From contig JAFSTX010000038.1 of the NCBI GenBank assembly GCA_017445585.1, positions 1 through 50,530 on the forward strand: a stretch of 50,530 nucleotides of DNA, read 5' to 3'. The notes beneath the pieces were generated by a model. It worked only from the letters and a program-made list of their open reading frames with translations, was not told the origin of the DNA and ran no database searches. The stretch is from Lachnospiraceae bacterium. GTDB taxonomy: Bacteria; Bacillota; Clostridia; Lachnospirales; Lachnospiraceae. The position numbers and the translations under genes were made by a program. Shown here in pieces: positions 26,479 to 36,398 of this stretch (positions are counted from its first letter, which is position 1; each line of letters opens with the position of its first letter).

Positions 26479-27942
26479 TCAGTTCCCGATCAGAACATTT
26501 GCCGCGTTTACAGCCGCTTCGTTTGCGGGACGCATCTCTTCTATCTTCTCTTTTGCGGTCTTTTTAAGATTAATAATATCACTCGTGTAATTTGTGGCAT
26601 TGTAGCCGGGGATCATGCGGTAGTAGTCAAGATTCCAGGTATTCTCGTCAAAGATCATGCTCTGCAGCGTCTCGTTGACCGCGCGGGAATCCTTCATCAC
26701 ATCGCCCCACGCCTCCTGCCAGTAGGTCTCCTCAAACTCGTCTGCGCCTTCCACGCTCCAGTCGTTATTCGCTCCCTTTGCGGTAAGATCCGTCATCAGA
26801 TCGAAAGCCTGGAAGATCTTTTCCGCTTCTTCCTTATCCACGCTTACCGGGATACCGAAGCCGTTGCACTGTACGGACATGGTCACGCCGTCCGCACCGG
26901 GTCCGTAAGGGCAGTATACCCAGCCCCAGTCATCTACACATTCCTTGATATAAACGTCGTCTGTCAGCCAGTAGTTATAAGGCAGGAAAGCCAGCGTGCC
27001 GTTCTGGAAGGCTTCCAGCGCGTAGTTGCCGCTGCCGCCCTCGGGCTTTGCATAGAACCAGCCGTTTTCGGCAAGCTTCTGCAGCCATTCCATAGCCTGC
27101 AGGAACTCGGTAGTCCCGGTGGTGTCAATAAACCTGCCGTTATCATCCTTTGATACGAAGGCTGCTCCGTTGCTCCATACAGCTGATACCGCCATATTGC
27201 CGTAGGTGGAGGATACTGCCCAGATATCGGTAATCCCGTCGCTGTTCGTATCCTTTGTAACCTTTGCGCATATCTCATCGAATTTCTCCCAGGTCCACTC
27301 TCCGTTTTTCTGGAGATCATAGGGAAGCTCGGGATCGAGACCCGCCTCCTCCAGGAGCCGCTTGTTATAGAACATTCCGATACGGGGCTCTGTGGCAGCC
27401 ACATCCACCGCATAGAGCTTGTCTCCGAAGGTGAAAGTGTCCATGGAAATCCTGCTCCACTTCTCATCGGCGGGGTCAAAGCTGTCGAGCTCGTTCAGAT
27501 CCCACAGCAGATTCTGCGAAACCGAAGGAAGAATATAGCCCTGGAAGAAATAGTAAATCTGCACGTCGGTATCGCCCGAGAGGATCTTTGCCGGAACGAG
27601 CTCGGTGTAATCACCCGTCTTGGCGATATTTTTGATTTTGTAGGTGAAGTTGTACTTCTCCATGATGCTCTTGTTGTGCTCGTATACGAACTCCTGCCAG
27701 GACGTGGAGAACTCGGTATTCTCTTCGTCCTCCGAGTACCAGTCCGCGACGACGATCTCGGCTCCGCCGAAATCTTCTATGCGCTCGATGCTCCTGCCGC
27801 TCTCCGTGGGCGCCTCGGTATCTTCGCTTCCGGCGCTTCCTGAGGGGACAGGCGTCGTCTGCTCAGGTGCATCGCCGCCTCCGCATGCAGCCAGCGCAAG
27901 CACCATAGCCGCAGCCAACAAAACACTGATGATTTTTTTCAT
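26479..27942 (-). CDS. Sugar ABC transporter solute-binding lipoprotein
   Basis: A 487-residue family 1 extracellular solute-binding protein. The signal peptide ends in LALAAC (lipobox Cys near 20), followed by an acidic/Thr linker. The core has the usual features of the family: binding to MalF/MalG-type permeases is expected, and segments such as LLEEAGLDPELPYDLQ and WTWEKFDEICAKV are typical. AGGAGG lies 10 bases upstream of the ATG. It is the last gene of the transport operon, 39 bases after the MalG-like permease at 27982-28944, and is its natural partner. The substrate is probably an oligosaccharide or modified sugar. Confidence 0.9.
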   Translation of the reverse strand: MKKIISVLLAAAMVLALAACGGGDAPEQTTPVPSGSAGSEDTEAPTESGRSIERIEDFGGAEIVVADWYSEDEENTEFSTSWQEFVYEHNKSIMEKYNFTYKIKNIAKTGDYTELVPAKILSGDTDVQIYYFFQGYILPSVSQNLLWDLNELDSFDPADEKWSRISMDTFTFGDKLYAVDVAATEPRIGMFYNKRLLEEAGLDPELPYDLQKNGEWTWEKFDEICAKVTKDTNSDGITDIWAVSSTYGNMAVSAVWSNGAAFVSKDDNGRFIDTTGTTEFLQAMEWLQKLAENGWFYAKPEGGSGNYALEAFQNGTLAFLPYNYWLTDDVYIKECVDDWGWVYCPYGPGADGVTMSVQCNGFGIPVSVDKEEAEKIFQAFDLMTDLTAKGANNDWSVEGADEFEETYWQEAWGDVMKDSRAVNETLQSMIFDENTWNLDYYRMIPGYNATNYTSDIINLKKTAKEKIEEMRPANEAAVNAANVLIGN

Positions 27943-27981
27943 GACTGTTTATCCTCCTGAATGCATTCTGCATTTATATAC

Positions 27982-28944
27982 TTACATCTTAACTCCGCTG
28001 AAGTTAAGAGATTCCACGAATTTCTTCTGCCCGATGATATAGAGCGTCACGACCGGTATCAGCATCAGCAGCGTTGCGGTCGCAGTAAGTGTATCCGAGT
28101 ATATCACCATCGTACCCGAGGAGTTGGCCAGGGCAGCTCCGCCGGACGCGCTGATCAGGGCATCGATGCCGTTAAGACGTGTGGCGAGGAAATTATCGGA
28201 GGCCAGAAGCAGATTTGTAAACTGGTAGTCCGTCCACTGCCACACAAAGGCAAAGAGCATGCACGACGTGATCAGCGGCGCGGCATCCGGTATCATAACA
28301 CGGAACAGAGTCCTGAGCGTACCGCAGCCATCGAGGAAAGCCGCTTCCTCGAGATCACGCGGTACTCCTCTGAAATACTGATAGAACAGATAAATATACA
28401 GACCGTTCTTGAGCCCCGTGGCCGTGAGCGCCATCAGGATCAGCGGCACGGGCGTGCCTATCAGGTTCAGTGCCTTTCCCGTAAGCGCCTTGATCAGCCC
28501 GAATATGTCAAAGAACCTGAAATCCAGATACAGCGATATCGAATATGCCTGCGTGGGCACTATGATCATCAGGATGACGCAGACAAACCAGACCTTTTTG
28601 AGCGGGAAATCATACCTGGCGAAGCCGTATCCCACCAGGAGGCTCGAAGCGGTCTGCAGCAGTCCCATTGTCAGCGCCAGAATGGCTGTAAAGGGAAGCG
28701 AGTGATTGAAGTCCAAAAGCTTCCATACAAAGCTGTAATTGTCCAGGGTCGGATTTCTGGGGATATTTACCACCGTGCTGTCGACGAGGTCGTTCTGCGA
28801 CATAAAGCTGAGGGAGATCTTGTTCATAAACGGCTGAAGGATCATGAAGCAGAGCGATACGATCAGCATCGCAAAGGCGATATTAAAAAGTATCACCTTG
28901 GTCCTCGTAAAAAAGTATCGTTTATCCCTGTTCTTATTAGTCAT
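27982..28944 (-). CDS. Sugar ABC transporter permease, MalG/UgpE type
   Basis: A 320-residue integral membrane protein with about six helices. It carries the permease EAA loop near the middle (EEAAFLDGCGTLRTLFRVMIP), which docks to the ATPase. It overlaps the upstream permease by 8 bases. With the 28937-29857 permease it forms the channel for the 26479-27942 binding protein. No ATPase gene is nearby; a shared MsmK/UgpC-type ATPase is expected elsewhere, as is common in Firmicutes. Confidence 0.9.
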   Translation of the reverse strand: MTNKNRDKRYFFTRTKVILFNIAFAMLIVSLCFMILQPFMNKISLSFMSQNDLVDSTVVNIPRNPTLDNYSFVWKLLDFNHSLPFTAILALTMGLLQTASSLLVGYGFARYDFPLKKVWFVCVILMIIVPTQAYSISLYLDFRFFDIFGLIKALTGKALNLIGTPVPLILMALTATGLKNGLYIYLFYQYFRGVPRDLEEAAFLDGCGTLRTLFRVMIPDAAPLITSCMLFAFVWQWTDYQFTNLLLASDNFLATRLNGIDALISASGGAALANSSGTMVIYSDTLTATATLLMLIPVVTLYIIGQKKFVESLNFSGVKM

Positions 28945-29857
28945 AGTAGTATACCATCCTTGAGATAATAAGATAGGAAATGCCGACTATCAGCACTACC
29001 GACAGGCTGTAGATCAGGGACATAGCCGAAGCAAAGCCGTAGTCCAGCGCCTGTCTGAAGGTCTCGATATAGGTTATCAGCTTGTTGTCGGATCTCATGG
29101 CATAGTCCACGATTCCGTATATCCAGTTCACAAGGATCAGCGGGCTGACCATGGGAAACGTGATTTTCCAGAAGGTCTCCCAGGACGTGCAGCCCTCGAT
29201 CTTTGCTGATTCGTAGAGACTGCCCGGTATGGCCTGAAGTCCGGAGAGGAATATGACCGTCTGTATGCTGGAGGCAATTACGATATCGTAGAGCTTGTTA
29301 ACCATCGACAGAATGGTCTGGACGAGAGGCACCTCACCGAAGGCTCCCGTAAGCAGCGTCTCGAGATATCCCGTAATGCTGGTGGACGATACCGCAGCGT
29401 TCTGCACATCCTCCATGCTTGCCAGCATCGCATTGCCTGTCTCCATCTTAAGGATGATGCCTGACGTCAGTATAACGGGCAGGAAAAAGATCGCTCTCAC
29501 CGCGCCGCGTCCGGGAAATACGCGGTTAAGCATCACCGCCAGGAACAGGCTGACGATGGTGACAAGTGGCACCTGCAGAGCCATTCCCTCCAGCGACTCC
29601 GTGAGAAGACGATTGAAATTGGCGTCCACGGTAAGCGCCCTGAGGTAATTCGCGGTCTCGACGGGTTCCAGAACGAATCTGGAATTCGCCGCGTCTATGC
29701 TGACCGACGAAAAGCTCATCCTGGCGGTCGTTATCATCGGTCCGAGGATAAAACACAGGAAACCGATCAGAAAAGGCGAGATGAACATATATCCCGTAAG
29801 CATCCTCTTCTGCCGGCGCGAGAGGCCTTTTTTTAAGCTGTATTGCGCTTTTGGCAT
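28937..29857 (-). CDS. Sugar ABC transporter permease, MalF/UgpA type
   Basis: A 306-residue integral membrane protein with six predicted helices. The EAA loop reads YESAKIEGCTSWETFWKITF, as in MalF-type permeases. The N-terminus is basic (SLKKGLSRRQKR) and cytoplasmic. It starts 4 bases after the DUF5696 gene stop and overlaps the next permease by 8 bases, so all are cotranscribed. Confidence 0.9.
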   Translation of the reverse strand: MPKAQYSLKKGLSRRQKRMLTGYMFISPFLIGFLCFILGPMITTARMSFSSVSIDAANSRFVLEPVETANYLRALTVDANFNRLLTESLEGMALQVPLVTIVSLFLAVMLNRVFPGRGAVRAIFFLPVILTSGIILKMETGNAMLASMEDVQNAAVSSTSITGYLETLLTGAFGEVPLVQTILSMVNKLYDIVIASSIQTVIFLSGLQAIPGSLYESAKIEGCTSWETFWKITFPMVSPLILVNWIYGIVDYAMRSDNKLITYIETFRQALDYGFASAMSLIYSLSVVLIVGISYLIISRMVYYYD

Positions 29858-29861
29858 CGTA

Positions 29862-32375
29862 TCACCTTATTACCAGATAATCTCTGGCGGCTATATGCGC
29901 TCCGTCGCAGAGCGCCTCTTCATATCCGTAATTCACATATACCCTGGTGCCGTCCCCGTAGGTGGTGCATGTAAGAGTATCGCTCAGATACTCATGGCCC
30001 GTTATGGACAGGCAGGCGGTATGTCCGAGCTGTTCATTGAGATCCCTGCACAGCTGCGTCAGGGTATCCTTCCATCTGTCATAGAGCGCCGTGGAATACT
30101 CGGTATATCCCGTCATCTGCAGGTCGGCGGCATCTGTCTCGGCAAATACCGCGCTGATGCCTGCCCCGTACTCTATGCTTCTGAGTATGTTTGTCTCGTG
30201 ATCTCCTGCCATATTGACCGCACGGCCGGTGTATGCGACCAGTCCGTGAAGCGCGATCTGATAAAAAGGCACCTGTCGGTTTGTCAGATTATAGCTGCTG
30301 CCGGTCAGATCCATGTTCAGGATCACATCCGCGTACGGAGCCGCATAGGCATTGCCGGTATTGATCATGACACCGAGTCCCTGCTCCCTCATGGCCGCCA
30401 GCTCCTCCTGCTGCATCCGCATCATCTCGGCTCTCGTGGTATGGCTGTTCTTGTTAAAATCAGACGAAAGTTCGCTTCCGATATCTTCTGCGGCGACTCC
30501 TCCGAACCCGAGAGCGAGAGCGTATCCGCGCAGTCCTGCGAGCGCCTCCCTCTGGGAGCGGCTGTTGAGAATATAGTATTTTTCCGCTGTCTTCTGGCGG
30601 TATGTGACCTTATTATAGGGGGCGGCCTCCACCACATCGCTGATCGTACTGCGGATGGCATCGCTGTTCGCATTAAAACCGTCAAACGCCGAAGTATCCT
30701 TTACACGCATTGCCCACGCACCCAGATACAGCCGGCCTCCCGATGCCGCTATCTTCTCTGACAGCGCGCCGAGTTCCTCCTCCGAAGCCACATCCGTCAG
30801 AAGGTCCTGCCTCTGCAGGCTCTTCTGCCTGATGCCTCCGTTAAGCACTCCGGTGTATTTGACGCTAATATTGCCTATGTCCTCCGCGATGAGTCCGTCG
30901 ACTATCTCTTCCGCCTCCGATATGTCTGTACAAACCATAGGACGGCTCGCGGGGATGCCCGCGACCTGGGTCACATGATCCACGGCCCCTATAAGCTCTA
31001 TCACGACCGGCAGGCCCTCCTCGCTGATGGGGGTGAGGCCGTAGGTATCCTGCAGATAGGAGCGGTACCTGAGAGCCATATCCGTATAGGATCCGCTCTC
31101 CCCGGGTATATAGAGCACCTCCGTATCGCTGCGGGGCTGCTCCGTCTCAAATATCATGACCTGAACCGAGGATTTGCCCGACACAAACACCTGATCGCCG
31201 TGCACTATCTCAAAACTCGGTGAGATATAGTTCAGGCTGTTCCTGGCGCCGCTTACGTTCGCTTCGAGCGTCAGCTGCTCATCGCCTTCTGTCACTATCG
31301 CCATCAGGCTCCTGCCGTTTCTTACGGCGGCAAATACAGGGAAGGATACCTTGTTCTCGGTTATCATCTTGTCCTTGCCGAGAGCCATATCCCAGCCGTA
31401 GACCTTTGACATGACCGCCTCGGAATTGCCTCTGCGGCTGTTGAAATCGATCTGCGCCCCTCCTCCGTCCGGCACCAGCAGATAGCCCTCATCGGAGTCC
31501 GTGCCTGCCATAAAGAAAGGCAGGAGCTGGATGGATGTCACGGGAAGCCCGTCCGGATACGAGATCGATCCGGCAGGTATACTGACTTTTAGCGCGTCGT
31601 CCGTGAGGGTATAGACCACGGAGACGTTGAACTGCAGCAGGTCTCCGGCATTGTCGGTGCTGCTGCGGTCCGCCAGATAGTCCTCATGCGTGTAGCCCGC
31701 GGCGGCAAAGCTCTCCTGAGCCTCGGCGTATTTGTACTCGGCAGCGCCGTTCCTGAGAGTATATATCACCGTTTCCTCGCCAAGCAGCGGGTACTGCTCC
31801 TTCATCGACTCTTTTTCCTCGTCGGAAAGCTTTTCCGAATCGATCTTCTTATAGAGACTCTTTACCGTGGAGGTGGCGCTTTTTTCCATCTGATCGAGAT
31901 ACGCGCCGTATCTGTCCGCACCTACCACCTCCGGCAGGATGTATACCTTTTCGTCTTCTCCTATCAGGTAATCCACCCGCACGCTGTCTTCATCGCCGCT
32001 TACGGCAAACGACCCCTGGCTGATGGAATTGGTGTAGTTGTCATAGACGCTGGCCAGCCCGTCTGCAGAGGTATATGTCAGGATAAGCGTGGACTGCATC
32101 CATTTTTTCATAGTGGCGTCCGCCAGTGGATCAGAGCCTGCGCCTTCCGGGATGCTGCTCCACACCTGGCCGCTCCTCGTATCGGTCAGTGTAAAATAGC
32201 TCGTGGAGCCGTCCAGCGAGAATCTCAAACTGCCGCGCGTAAGAGTGTATTCGTTCGCATTGTCCGTGCTGTCATAGTAGCTTATCTGCCTGCTTTCACG
32301 CGTCTGACCGCAGCCTGCAGCCGTAAGGATGAACAGGAGCATCAGGGTTGTGAAAAGATACCGTCTGATCTTCAT
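29862..32375 (-). CDS. DUF5696 family lipoprotein
   Basis: An 837-residue exported lipoprotein: the signal peptide ends in LTAAGC (Cys near 22). The N-terminal half (about 40-430) is beta-rich and the C-terminal half (about 450-830) has alternating strand/helix character with segments such as GLGVMINTGNAYAAPYAD, like a TIM barrel. I recognise the family as DUF5696, found beside sugar ABC permeases, YIP1 and NHL-repeat genes in Paenibacillaceae and Clostridia. Its fold suggests a glycan-binding or glycosidase-like role, but no activity is established to my knowledge. It sits in the middle of the transport operon, 12 bases after the YIP1 gene. Confidence 0.8.
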   Translation of the reverse strand: MKIRRYLFTTLMLLFILTAAGCGQTRESRQISYYDSTDNANEYTLTRGSLRFSLDGSTSYFTLTDTRSGQVWSSIPEGAGSDPLADATMKKWMQSTLILTYTSADGLASVYDNYTNSISQGSFAVSGDEDSVRVDYLIGEDEKVYILPEVVGADRYGAYLDQMEKSATSTVKSLYKKIDSEKLSDEEKESMKEQYPLLGEETVIYTLRNGAAEYKYAEAQESFAAAGYTHEDYLADRSSTDNAGDLLQFNVSVVYTLTDDALKVSIPAGSISYPDGLPVTSIQLLPFFMAGTDSDEGYLLVPDGGGAQIDFNSRRGNSEAVMSKVYGWDMALGKDKMITENKVSFPVFAAVRNGRSLMAIVTEGDEQLTLEANVSGARNSLNYISPSFEIVHGDQVFVSGKSSVQVMIFETEQPRSDTEVLYIPGESGSYTDMALRYRSYLQDTYGLTPISEEGLPVVIELIGAVDHVTQVAGIPASRPMVCTDISEAEEIVDGLIAEDIGNISVKYTGVLNGGIRQKSLQRQDLLTDVASEEELGALSEKIAASGGRLYLGAWAMRVKDTSAFDGFNANSDAIRSTISDVVEAAPYNKVTYRQKTAEKYYILNSRSQREALAGLRGYALALGFGGVAAEDIGSELSSDFNKNSHTTRAEMMRMQQEELAAMREQGLGVMINTGNAYAAPYADVILNMDLTGSSYNLTNRQVPFYQIALHGLVAYTGRAVNMAGDHETNILRSIEYGAGISAVFAETDAADLQMTGYTEYSTALYDRWKDTLTQLCRDLNEQLGHTACLSITGHEYLSDTLTCTTYGDGTRVYVNYGYEEALCDGAHIAARDYLVIR

Positions 32376-32387
32376 CTCTCCGCCTCC

Positions 32388-33044
32388 CTAATACACTCTG
32401 ATCTCTATCTCCCTGATAAGCGATGCGAAAAACGACACCGCCTCGGAGAACATACTGAAAAAGCCCAGACAGATAAGGGCGATGATGATCATGCCCAGGA
32501 TACTGGCCAGAGTTGAGAGTATCGTCTGCCCAAGCGTATACACATGGATCATCATGAGGGCGATGATGATCAGAAAAGCACACCACAGCAGGCTCACGCC
32601 GTTGAGAACTCCGTAAAAGACGCCCTCATCGTCCGTGACCACATTGCTCAGGAGAACCATGAGCAGCTGAAGCAGCGGATACGGAGCAAGAGAATATCCG
32701 ACTCCCATGTAGATATGCCGGAAGGTCCCTTTTCCGTCAAACAGAGTAGTGATCGCCCAGTTCGAGATGCAGAAAAGCAGCAGCGGCACGAGAACTGTGA
32801 GGACCTCGGTCCAGACGCTTACCTCGGGCCAGTAGATGTCCAGGAACATGAAGCCGGTAAAGCGCAGACGGATAAGCCTGACCGCCAGGGTCAGGAGTAT
32901 TATCACGTTTGCCGCGCCGAGCGACCCCATGTCCGCGTGCGTCAGATCCCAGAACCCGTCAAAGGGGTGGAATATGACGTATCTGGCGTAGGAAAGTCCC
33001 TCCAGCGTTTTAGAGTTTGTTATTCGTCTCCATACGCGCATCAT
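32388..33044 (-). CDS. YIP1 family membrane protein
   Basis: A 218-residue protein with five hydrophobic helices and the YIP1-type N-terminal segment (YVIFHPFDGFWDLTHADMG). Bacterial YIP1 proteins have no defined function. It overlaps the 3' end of the NHL-repeat gene by 35 bases and lies just upstream of DUF5696. The tight NHL-YIP1-DUF5696 order suggests one membrane complex associated with the importer. Confidence 0.83.
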   Translation of the reverse strand: MMRVWRRITNSKTLEGLSYARYVIFHPFDGFWDLTHADMGSLGAANVIILLTLAVRLIRLRFTGFMFLDIYWPEVSVWTEVLTVLVPLLLFCISNWAITTLFDGKGTFRHIYMGVGYSLAPYPLLQLLMVLLSNVVTDDEGVFYGVLNGVSLLWCAFLIIIALMMIHVYTLGQTILSTLASILGMIIIALICLGFFSMFSEAVSFFASLIREIEIRVY

Positions 33045-34518
33045 ATCTGTCTATCCTGTCTCTCACAGACTTTGTGATCTTTTTTATAAAAACAGCCAGC
33101 AGCGCAGCCCCTATGAGGACGACCGCTATCCATATATGCTCTTCTATCCATTGCTTGCGGTAAAGCTTCCAGGCTTTGGAATAGTAGTATTCATCCTTGG
33201 CGTACTGCAGATAGTCGAGTGCCTGACGGTAATCGCCCTCGCGCAGGAGGACCTTGCCTATGCCGTCCCAGGCCAGTTCATAGCTGCCCGCATATCTTTG
33301 GACTTCTTCCCAGAGAGCCTTTGACTCCGCGTACCTCCCCGCGCTGTAGCTTCCGATAGCGTCCGAAATAAGCCTGCCGAACTCCGTCAGAGTAAAGACC
33401 GTGACCAGTCCGCTCGAACTGTCCAGCACGAGCAGATCGCTGCCCAAATGGTCTATGGCTGCCGGCGAGGTAAAATACCCCTGCTTTGTGCCCAGTCCGC
33501 CGAAGGCATAGAGCATGTTGCCCTGTTCGTCATAGCCGAAGACTCTGCCCCTGGTGCTGTCGACGGCGTAATAGGTATTGTCCGGAAGGGAAGTGATGTC
33601 CACTATCCGGCTCGGCCCGGCGGCGCTGTCCCAGGTGATATCTCCTATCACGGGATGATTGCCGTTCTCTATCAGGATATCCGTACCCTTAAGATTGAGC
33701 CTGCGGACGGGCTCAGCAGCCCCGCTCCTCAGCTCGGCCGCAGTGAATATGGAATTGCTCACCATGAGGAAGCCCTCTTCGTCCACAGAGACATTATTGT
33801 ACTCGGTAGGCACGAACGATATCATGGAGGCGCGCTGCTCGTCGGTAGCCACCAGCTTCCAGAAATAGTCCTGCCAGTCGAATTTGACTGGACTGGCCCC
33901 GAAATATCCGAGGAATTCTCCCTCCAGATCGAACTCCATGAGCCCCCTGTTCACGCTCTTTGCCTGTACAAAGATATGCCCGGCAGTAACTGCCAGCTTT
34001 CTGGGAACGAACGGCACGGTCATATCCACAGTACTGCTCTCGGGCCTGTAAATCTCACGGACTGTCCGAAGCTCCTCGTCGAGGATCAGGACTCTGTTGT
34101 TGCCGCCGTCGGCTATGATCAGCAGACCGTCCGCGGTGCAGATGTCCGTCGGGGACTTCAGTGAAAGCCCCTCTCCTCCGATTATTCTCACAAGACTGTA
34201 GTCAGAGCCACCGAGCCGGAGCTCTATGATACGGTCGTTGCCGGTATCGCAGATAAAGAGCCGTCCATCGGCGGCATACATGCCCGAAGGGGCGTTCAGG
34301 GCTCCGATATCCAGAGTATTCGTATCCACCTGCATCCTGACCGAGTACGGATCCGGTACGTCCACCGCGCTCTTCCACGCGTCGTAAACATAGGTATAGG
34401 CCAGAGAAGGGTCCACGGCCTCATATTCCGCAGGAAAAAACGTAAGCAACATAAACAGCGCAGCCATCGCCGCACCGATCCGCTTTATTGATTCCGCTTT
34501 TCCGCGTATGCTTCTCAT
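33010..34518 (-). CDS. Membrane-anchored NHL-repeat protein
   Basis: A 502-residue protein with an N-terminal signal peptide or anchor (about 8-30), NHL/beta-propeller repeats at about 50-385 (LFICDTGNDRIIEL, LLIIADGGNNRVLILDE, TYYAVDSTRGRVFGYD), a short TPR-like helical segment about 385-455 and a C-terminal transmembrane helix about 468-488 followed by a basic tail. The propeller should face outside. NHL propellers usually bind proteins or ligands. GGAAAGG precedes the ATG. It lies between the permeases and YIP1. Confidence 0.83.
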   Translation of the reverse strand: MRSIRGKAESIKRIGAAMAALFMLLTFFPAEYEAVDPSLAYTYVYDAWKSAVDVPDPYSVRMQVDTNTLDIGALNAPSGMYAADGRLFICDTGNDRIIELRLGGSDYSLVRIIGGEGLSLKSPTDICTADGLLIIADGGNNRVLILDEELRTVREIYRPESSTVDMTVPFVPRKLAVTAGHIFVQAKSVNRGLMEFDLEGEFLGYFGASPVKFDWQDYFWKLVATDEQRASMISFVPTEYNNVSVDEEGFLMVSNSIFTAAELRSGAAEPVRRLNLKGTDILIENGNHPVIGDITWDSAAGPSRIVDITSLPDNTYYAVDSTRGRVFGYDEQGNMLYAFGGLGTKQGYFTSPAAIDHLGSDLLVLDSSSGLVTVFTLTEFGRLISDAIGSYSAGRYAESKALWEEVQRYAGSYELAWDGIGKVLLREGDYRQALDYLQYAKDEYYYSKAWKLYRKQWIEEHIWIAVVLIGAALLAVFIKKITKSVRDRIDRYDARMETNNKL

Positions 34519-34565
34519 CTATGCCTTTCCGCGTATTCTTACAATCCGCCGCGCGTTTTGATCAG

Positions 34566-35423
34566 TTATTCTTTTATTCCGGAGCTTGCCATGGTCTCCG
34601 TGATCTGCCTCTGAGACAGTATGAATGTGACTACTGGAACTATCATCATTATCACCGTGACCGCAGAGCCCACACCTGTACGCGAGACGCCTCCGCCGAG
34701 TATCTGCTGCAGAGCATACGGCAGGGTCTTAAGGTCTTCGGAATAAATGTACTGTATGGCCTTGCTGTTCCAGAGAGCCTGCACCGAGAGGATTGTGACA
34801 GTCAACCAGGCGGGTCTCGTATTAGGCATTATGACCCTCCAGAATATCTGCCAGAGATTCGCTCCGTCTATCCTCGCCGCCTCTATCAGCACGTCGGGGA
34901 CGTTTTCCATATACTGCTTCGTAAGGAAGAGTCCCATGGGCATGCCAAAGGCCGGAACGATCATCGCCAGATATGTGTCGATCCAGCCGAGTCTTGCTAT
35001 GATCAGATAGTTCGGGATCTGCGTCACATAGCCCGAGAACATCAGTGCGGTGGTCACGATCCTGAAGATCGCACGGCTCCCCGGGAAGCGGAATTTCGCC
35101 AGCACGAAGGCCGCCATAGACGTGACGATCACACAGCCGGCGGTTCCGACCACCGTGATCAGGACCGTATTAAGCAGATACCTCGAAAAAGGCACCCACG
35201 ACTGCCCCATGATGGTCTCAAGATCCGAGAAATTATCCAGCGTCGGATTCTGTACAAAGAATCTCGGAGGGAAAACAAAGAGCTCGTCAAGCGGCTTGAA
35301 AGCGCTGTTCACCGCGTAGACCATCGGCATGAGCATAAAGGCCCCGAAGAGTATCAGGATCCCGTATACGACTATATTACCGCCCAGGGAACGGCCGAGT
35401 TTTTTATTTCTTCCGCCTGCCAC
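34566..35423 (-). CDS. Sugar ABC transporter permease, MalG type
   Basis: A 285-residue six-helix permease with EAA loop IEAARIDGANLWQIFWRVIM. It overlaps the upstream permease by 20 bases. It forms the second importer with the 35404-36396 permease and the 36399-39314 binding protein. Confidence 0.9.
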   Translation of the reverse strand: MAGGRNKKLGRSLGGNIVVYGILILFGAFMLMPMVYAVNSAFKPLDELFVFPPRFFVQNPTLDNFSDLETIMGQSWVPFSRYLLNTVLITVVGTAGCVIVTSMAAFVLAKFRFPGSRAIFRIVTTALMFSGYVTQIPNYLIIARLGWIDTYLAMIVPAFGMPMGLFLTKQYMENVPDVLIEAARIDGANLWQIFWRVIMPNTRPAWLTVTILSVQALWNSKAIQYIYSEDLKTLPYALQQILGGGVSRTGVGSAVTVIMMIVPVVTFILSQRQITETMASSGIKE

Positions 35424-36396
35424 CTGAGTAGTCTCCTCCTTTTCCTACGCCCCGCAGAAGCTTCTGGATCAGCTTGTTGCAGAGTATCATGGTAAAAAAC
35501 AGCACCGTGGCTATCGCCGAGGCATAGCCCATATCAAAGCGCACTGTGCCATAATCATAGAGATGAGTGACTACGGTACGCGCAGCATAATCCGTGCTCG
35601 GGAAGCCGGCCAGCGCCATGGTCACATCCGCCACTCCGAACGACTGGGTGATGGCCATGACCGCTCCGAAGAGCAGCATCGGCTTCATGTTCGGCAGGAC
35701 AATATACCAGAGTTCCTGCCATCGGTTGCGGATGCCGTCCACATAGCCTGCTTCTATCTGGCTCTTATCCAGGCTCTGGAGGCCTGCGATAAAAGCGAGG
35801 AAGCCCGTCCCCAGGCTCATCCAGAGGATGACTATGATCAGCACCGGCATCATATAGTCGGGATCCGTCAGCCACTTTATTGCTTTGTCCGTGATCCCCA
35901 GATCCATCAACAGGGCATTTATATACCCGTACGAATCTCCCGAGAAAAGTATGCCCCAGATGAGATACACCTGTCCGGAAATGGACGGGGCATAAAAGAC
36001 CGTAACTGCTATAGCGCGGATCGATCTGGGGAGCTCGTTTATGAGCCAGGCAAAAACGAATGAGGCCAAATATCCGACGGGCCCCGTAATAACCGCGATG
36101 AGAAACGTGTTCTTGACAGCTGTCAGGAACACATCGTCCGCCAGAAACAGGTTGATATAGTTCTGGAGTCCTATCCACCTGGGCGGCTCTAGAATATTAT
36201 AGTATGTAAAGCTGTAGAAGATGGAAATGATGACAGGCAGCACGTAAAAAGCCGTAAATACGAGCATAAAGGGCAGCAGGAACAGATAAAGTCCCCTGCT
36301 GGCCTTCATTCGTCTCCACGTCTGTCCTGTATCCACCCTGAGCTGGGCGAAATACCTGGCGGCGGCGCTCTTTTTTTCCTTGTTCTTCTCTTCCAT
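35404..36396 (-). CDS. Sugar ABC transporter permease, MalF type
   Basis: A 330-residue six-helix permease with a charged cytoplasmic N-terminus (MEEKNKEKKSAAARY) and an EAA-like loop near 205-225 (IEAGYVDGIRNRWQELWYIV). It starts 2 bases after the stop of the large binding protein, so coupling is tight. Confidence 0.9.
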   Translation of the reverse strand: MEEKNKEKKSAAARYFAQLRVDTGQTWRRMKASRGLYLFLLPFMLVFTAFYVLPVIISIFYSFTYYNILEPPRWIGLQNYINLFLADDVFLTAVKNTFLIAVITGPVGYLASFVFAWLINELPRSIRAIAVTVFYAPSISGQVYLIWGILFSGDSYGYINALLMDLGITDKAIKWLTDPDYMMPVLIIVILWMSLGTGFLAFIAGLQSLDKSQIEAGYVDGIRNRWQELWYIVLPNMKPMLLFGAVMAITQSFGVADVTMALAGFPSTDYAARTVVTHLYDYGTVRFDMGYASAIATVLFFTMILCNKLIQKLLRGVGKGGDYSGGRRKK

Positions 36397-36398
36397 TT

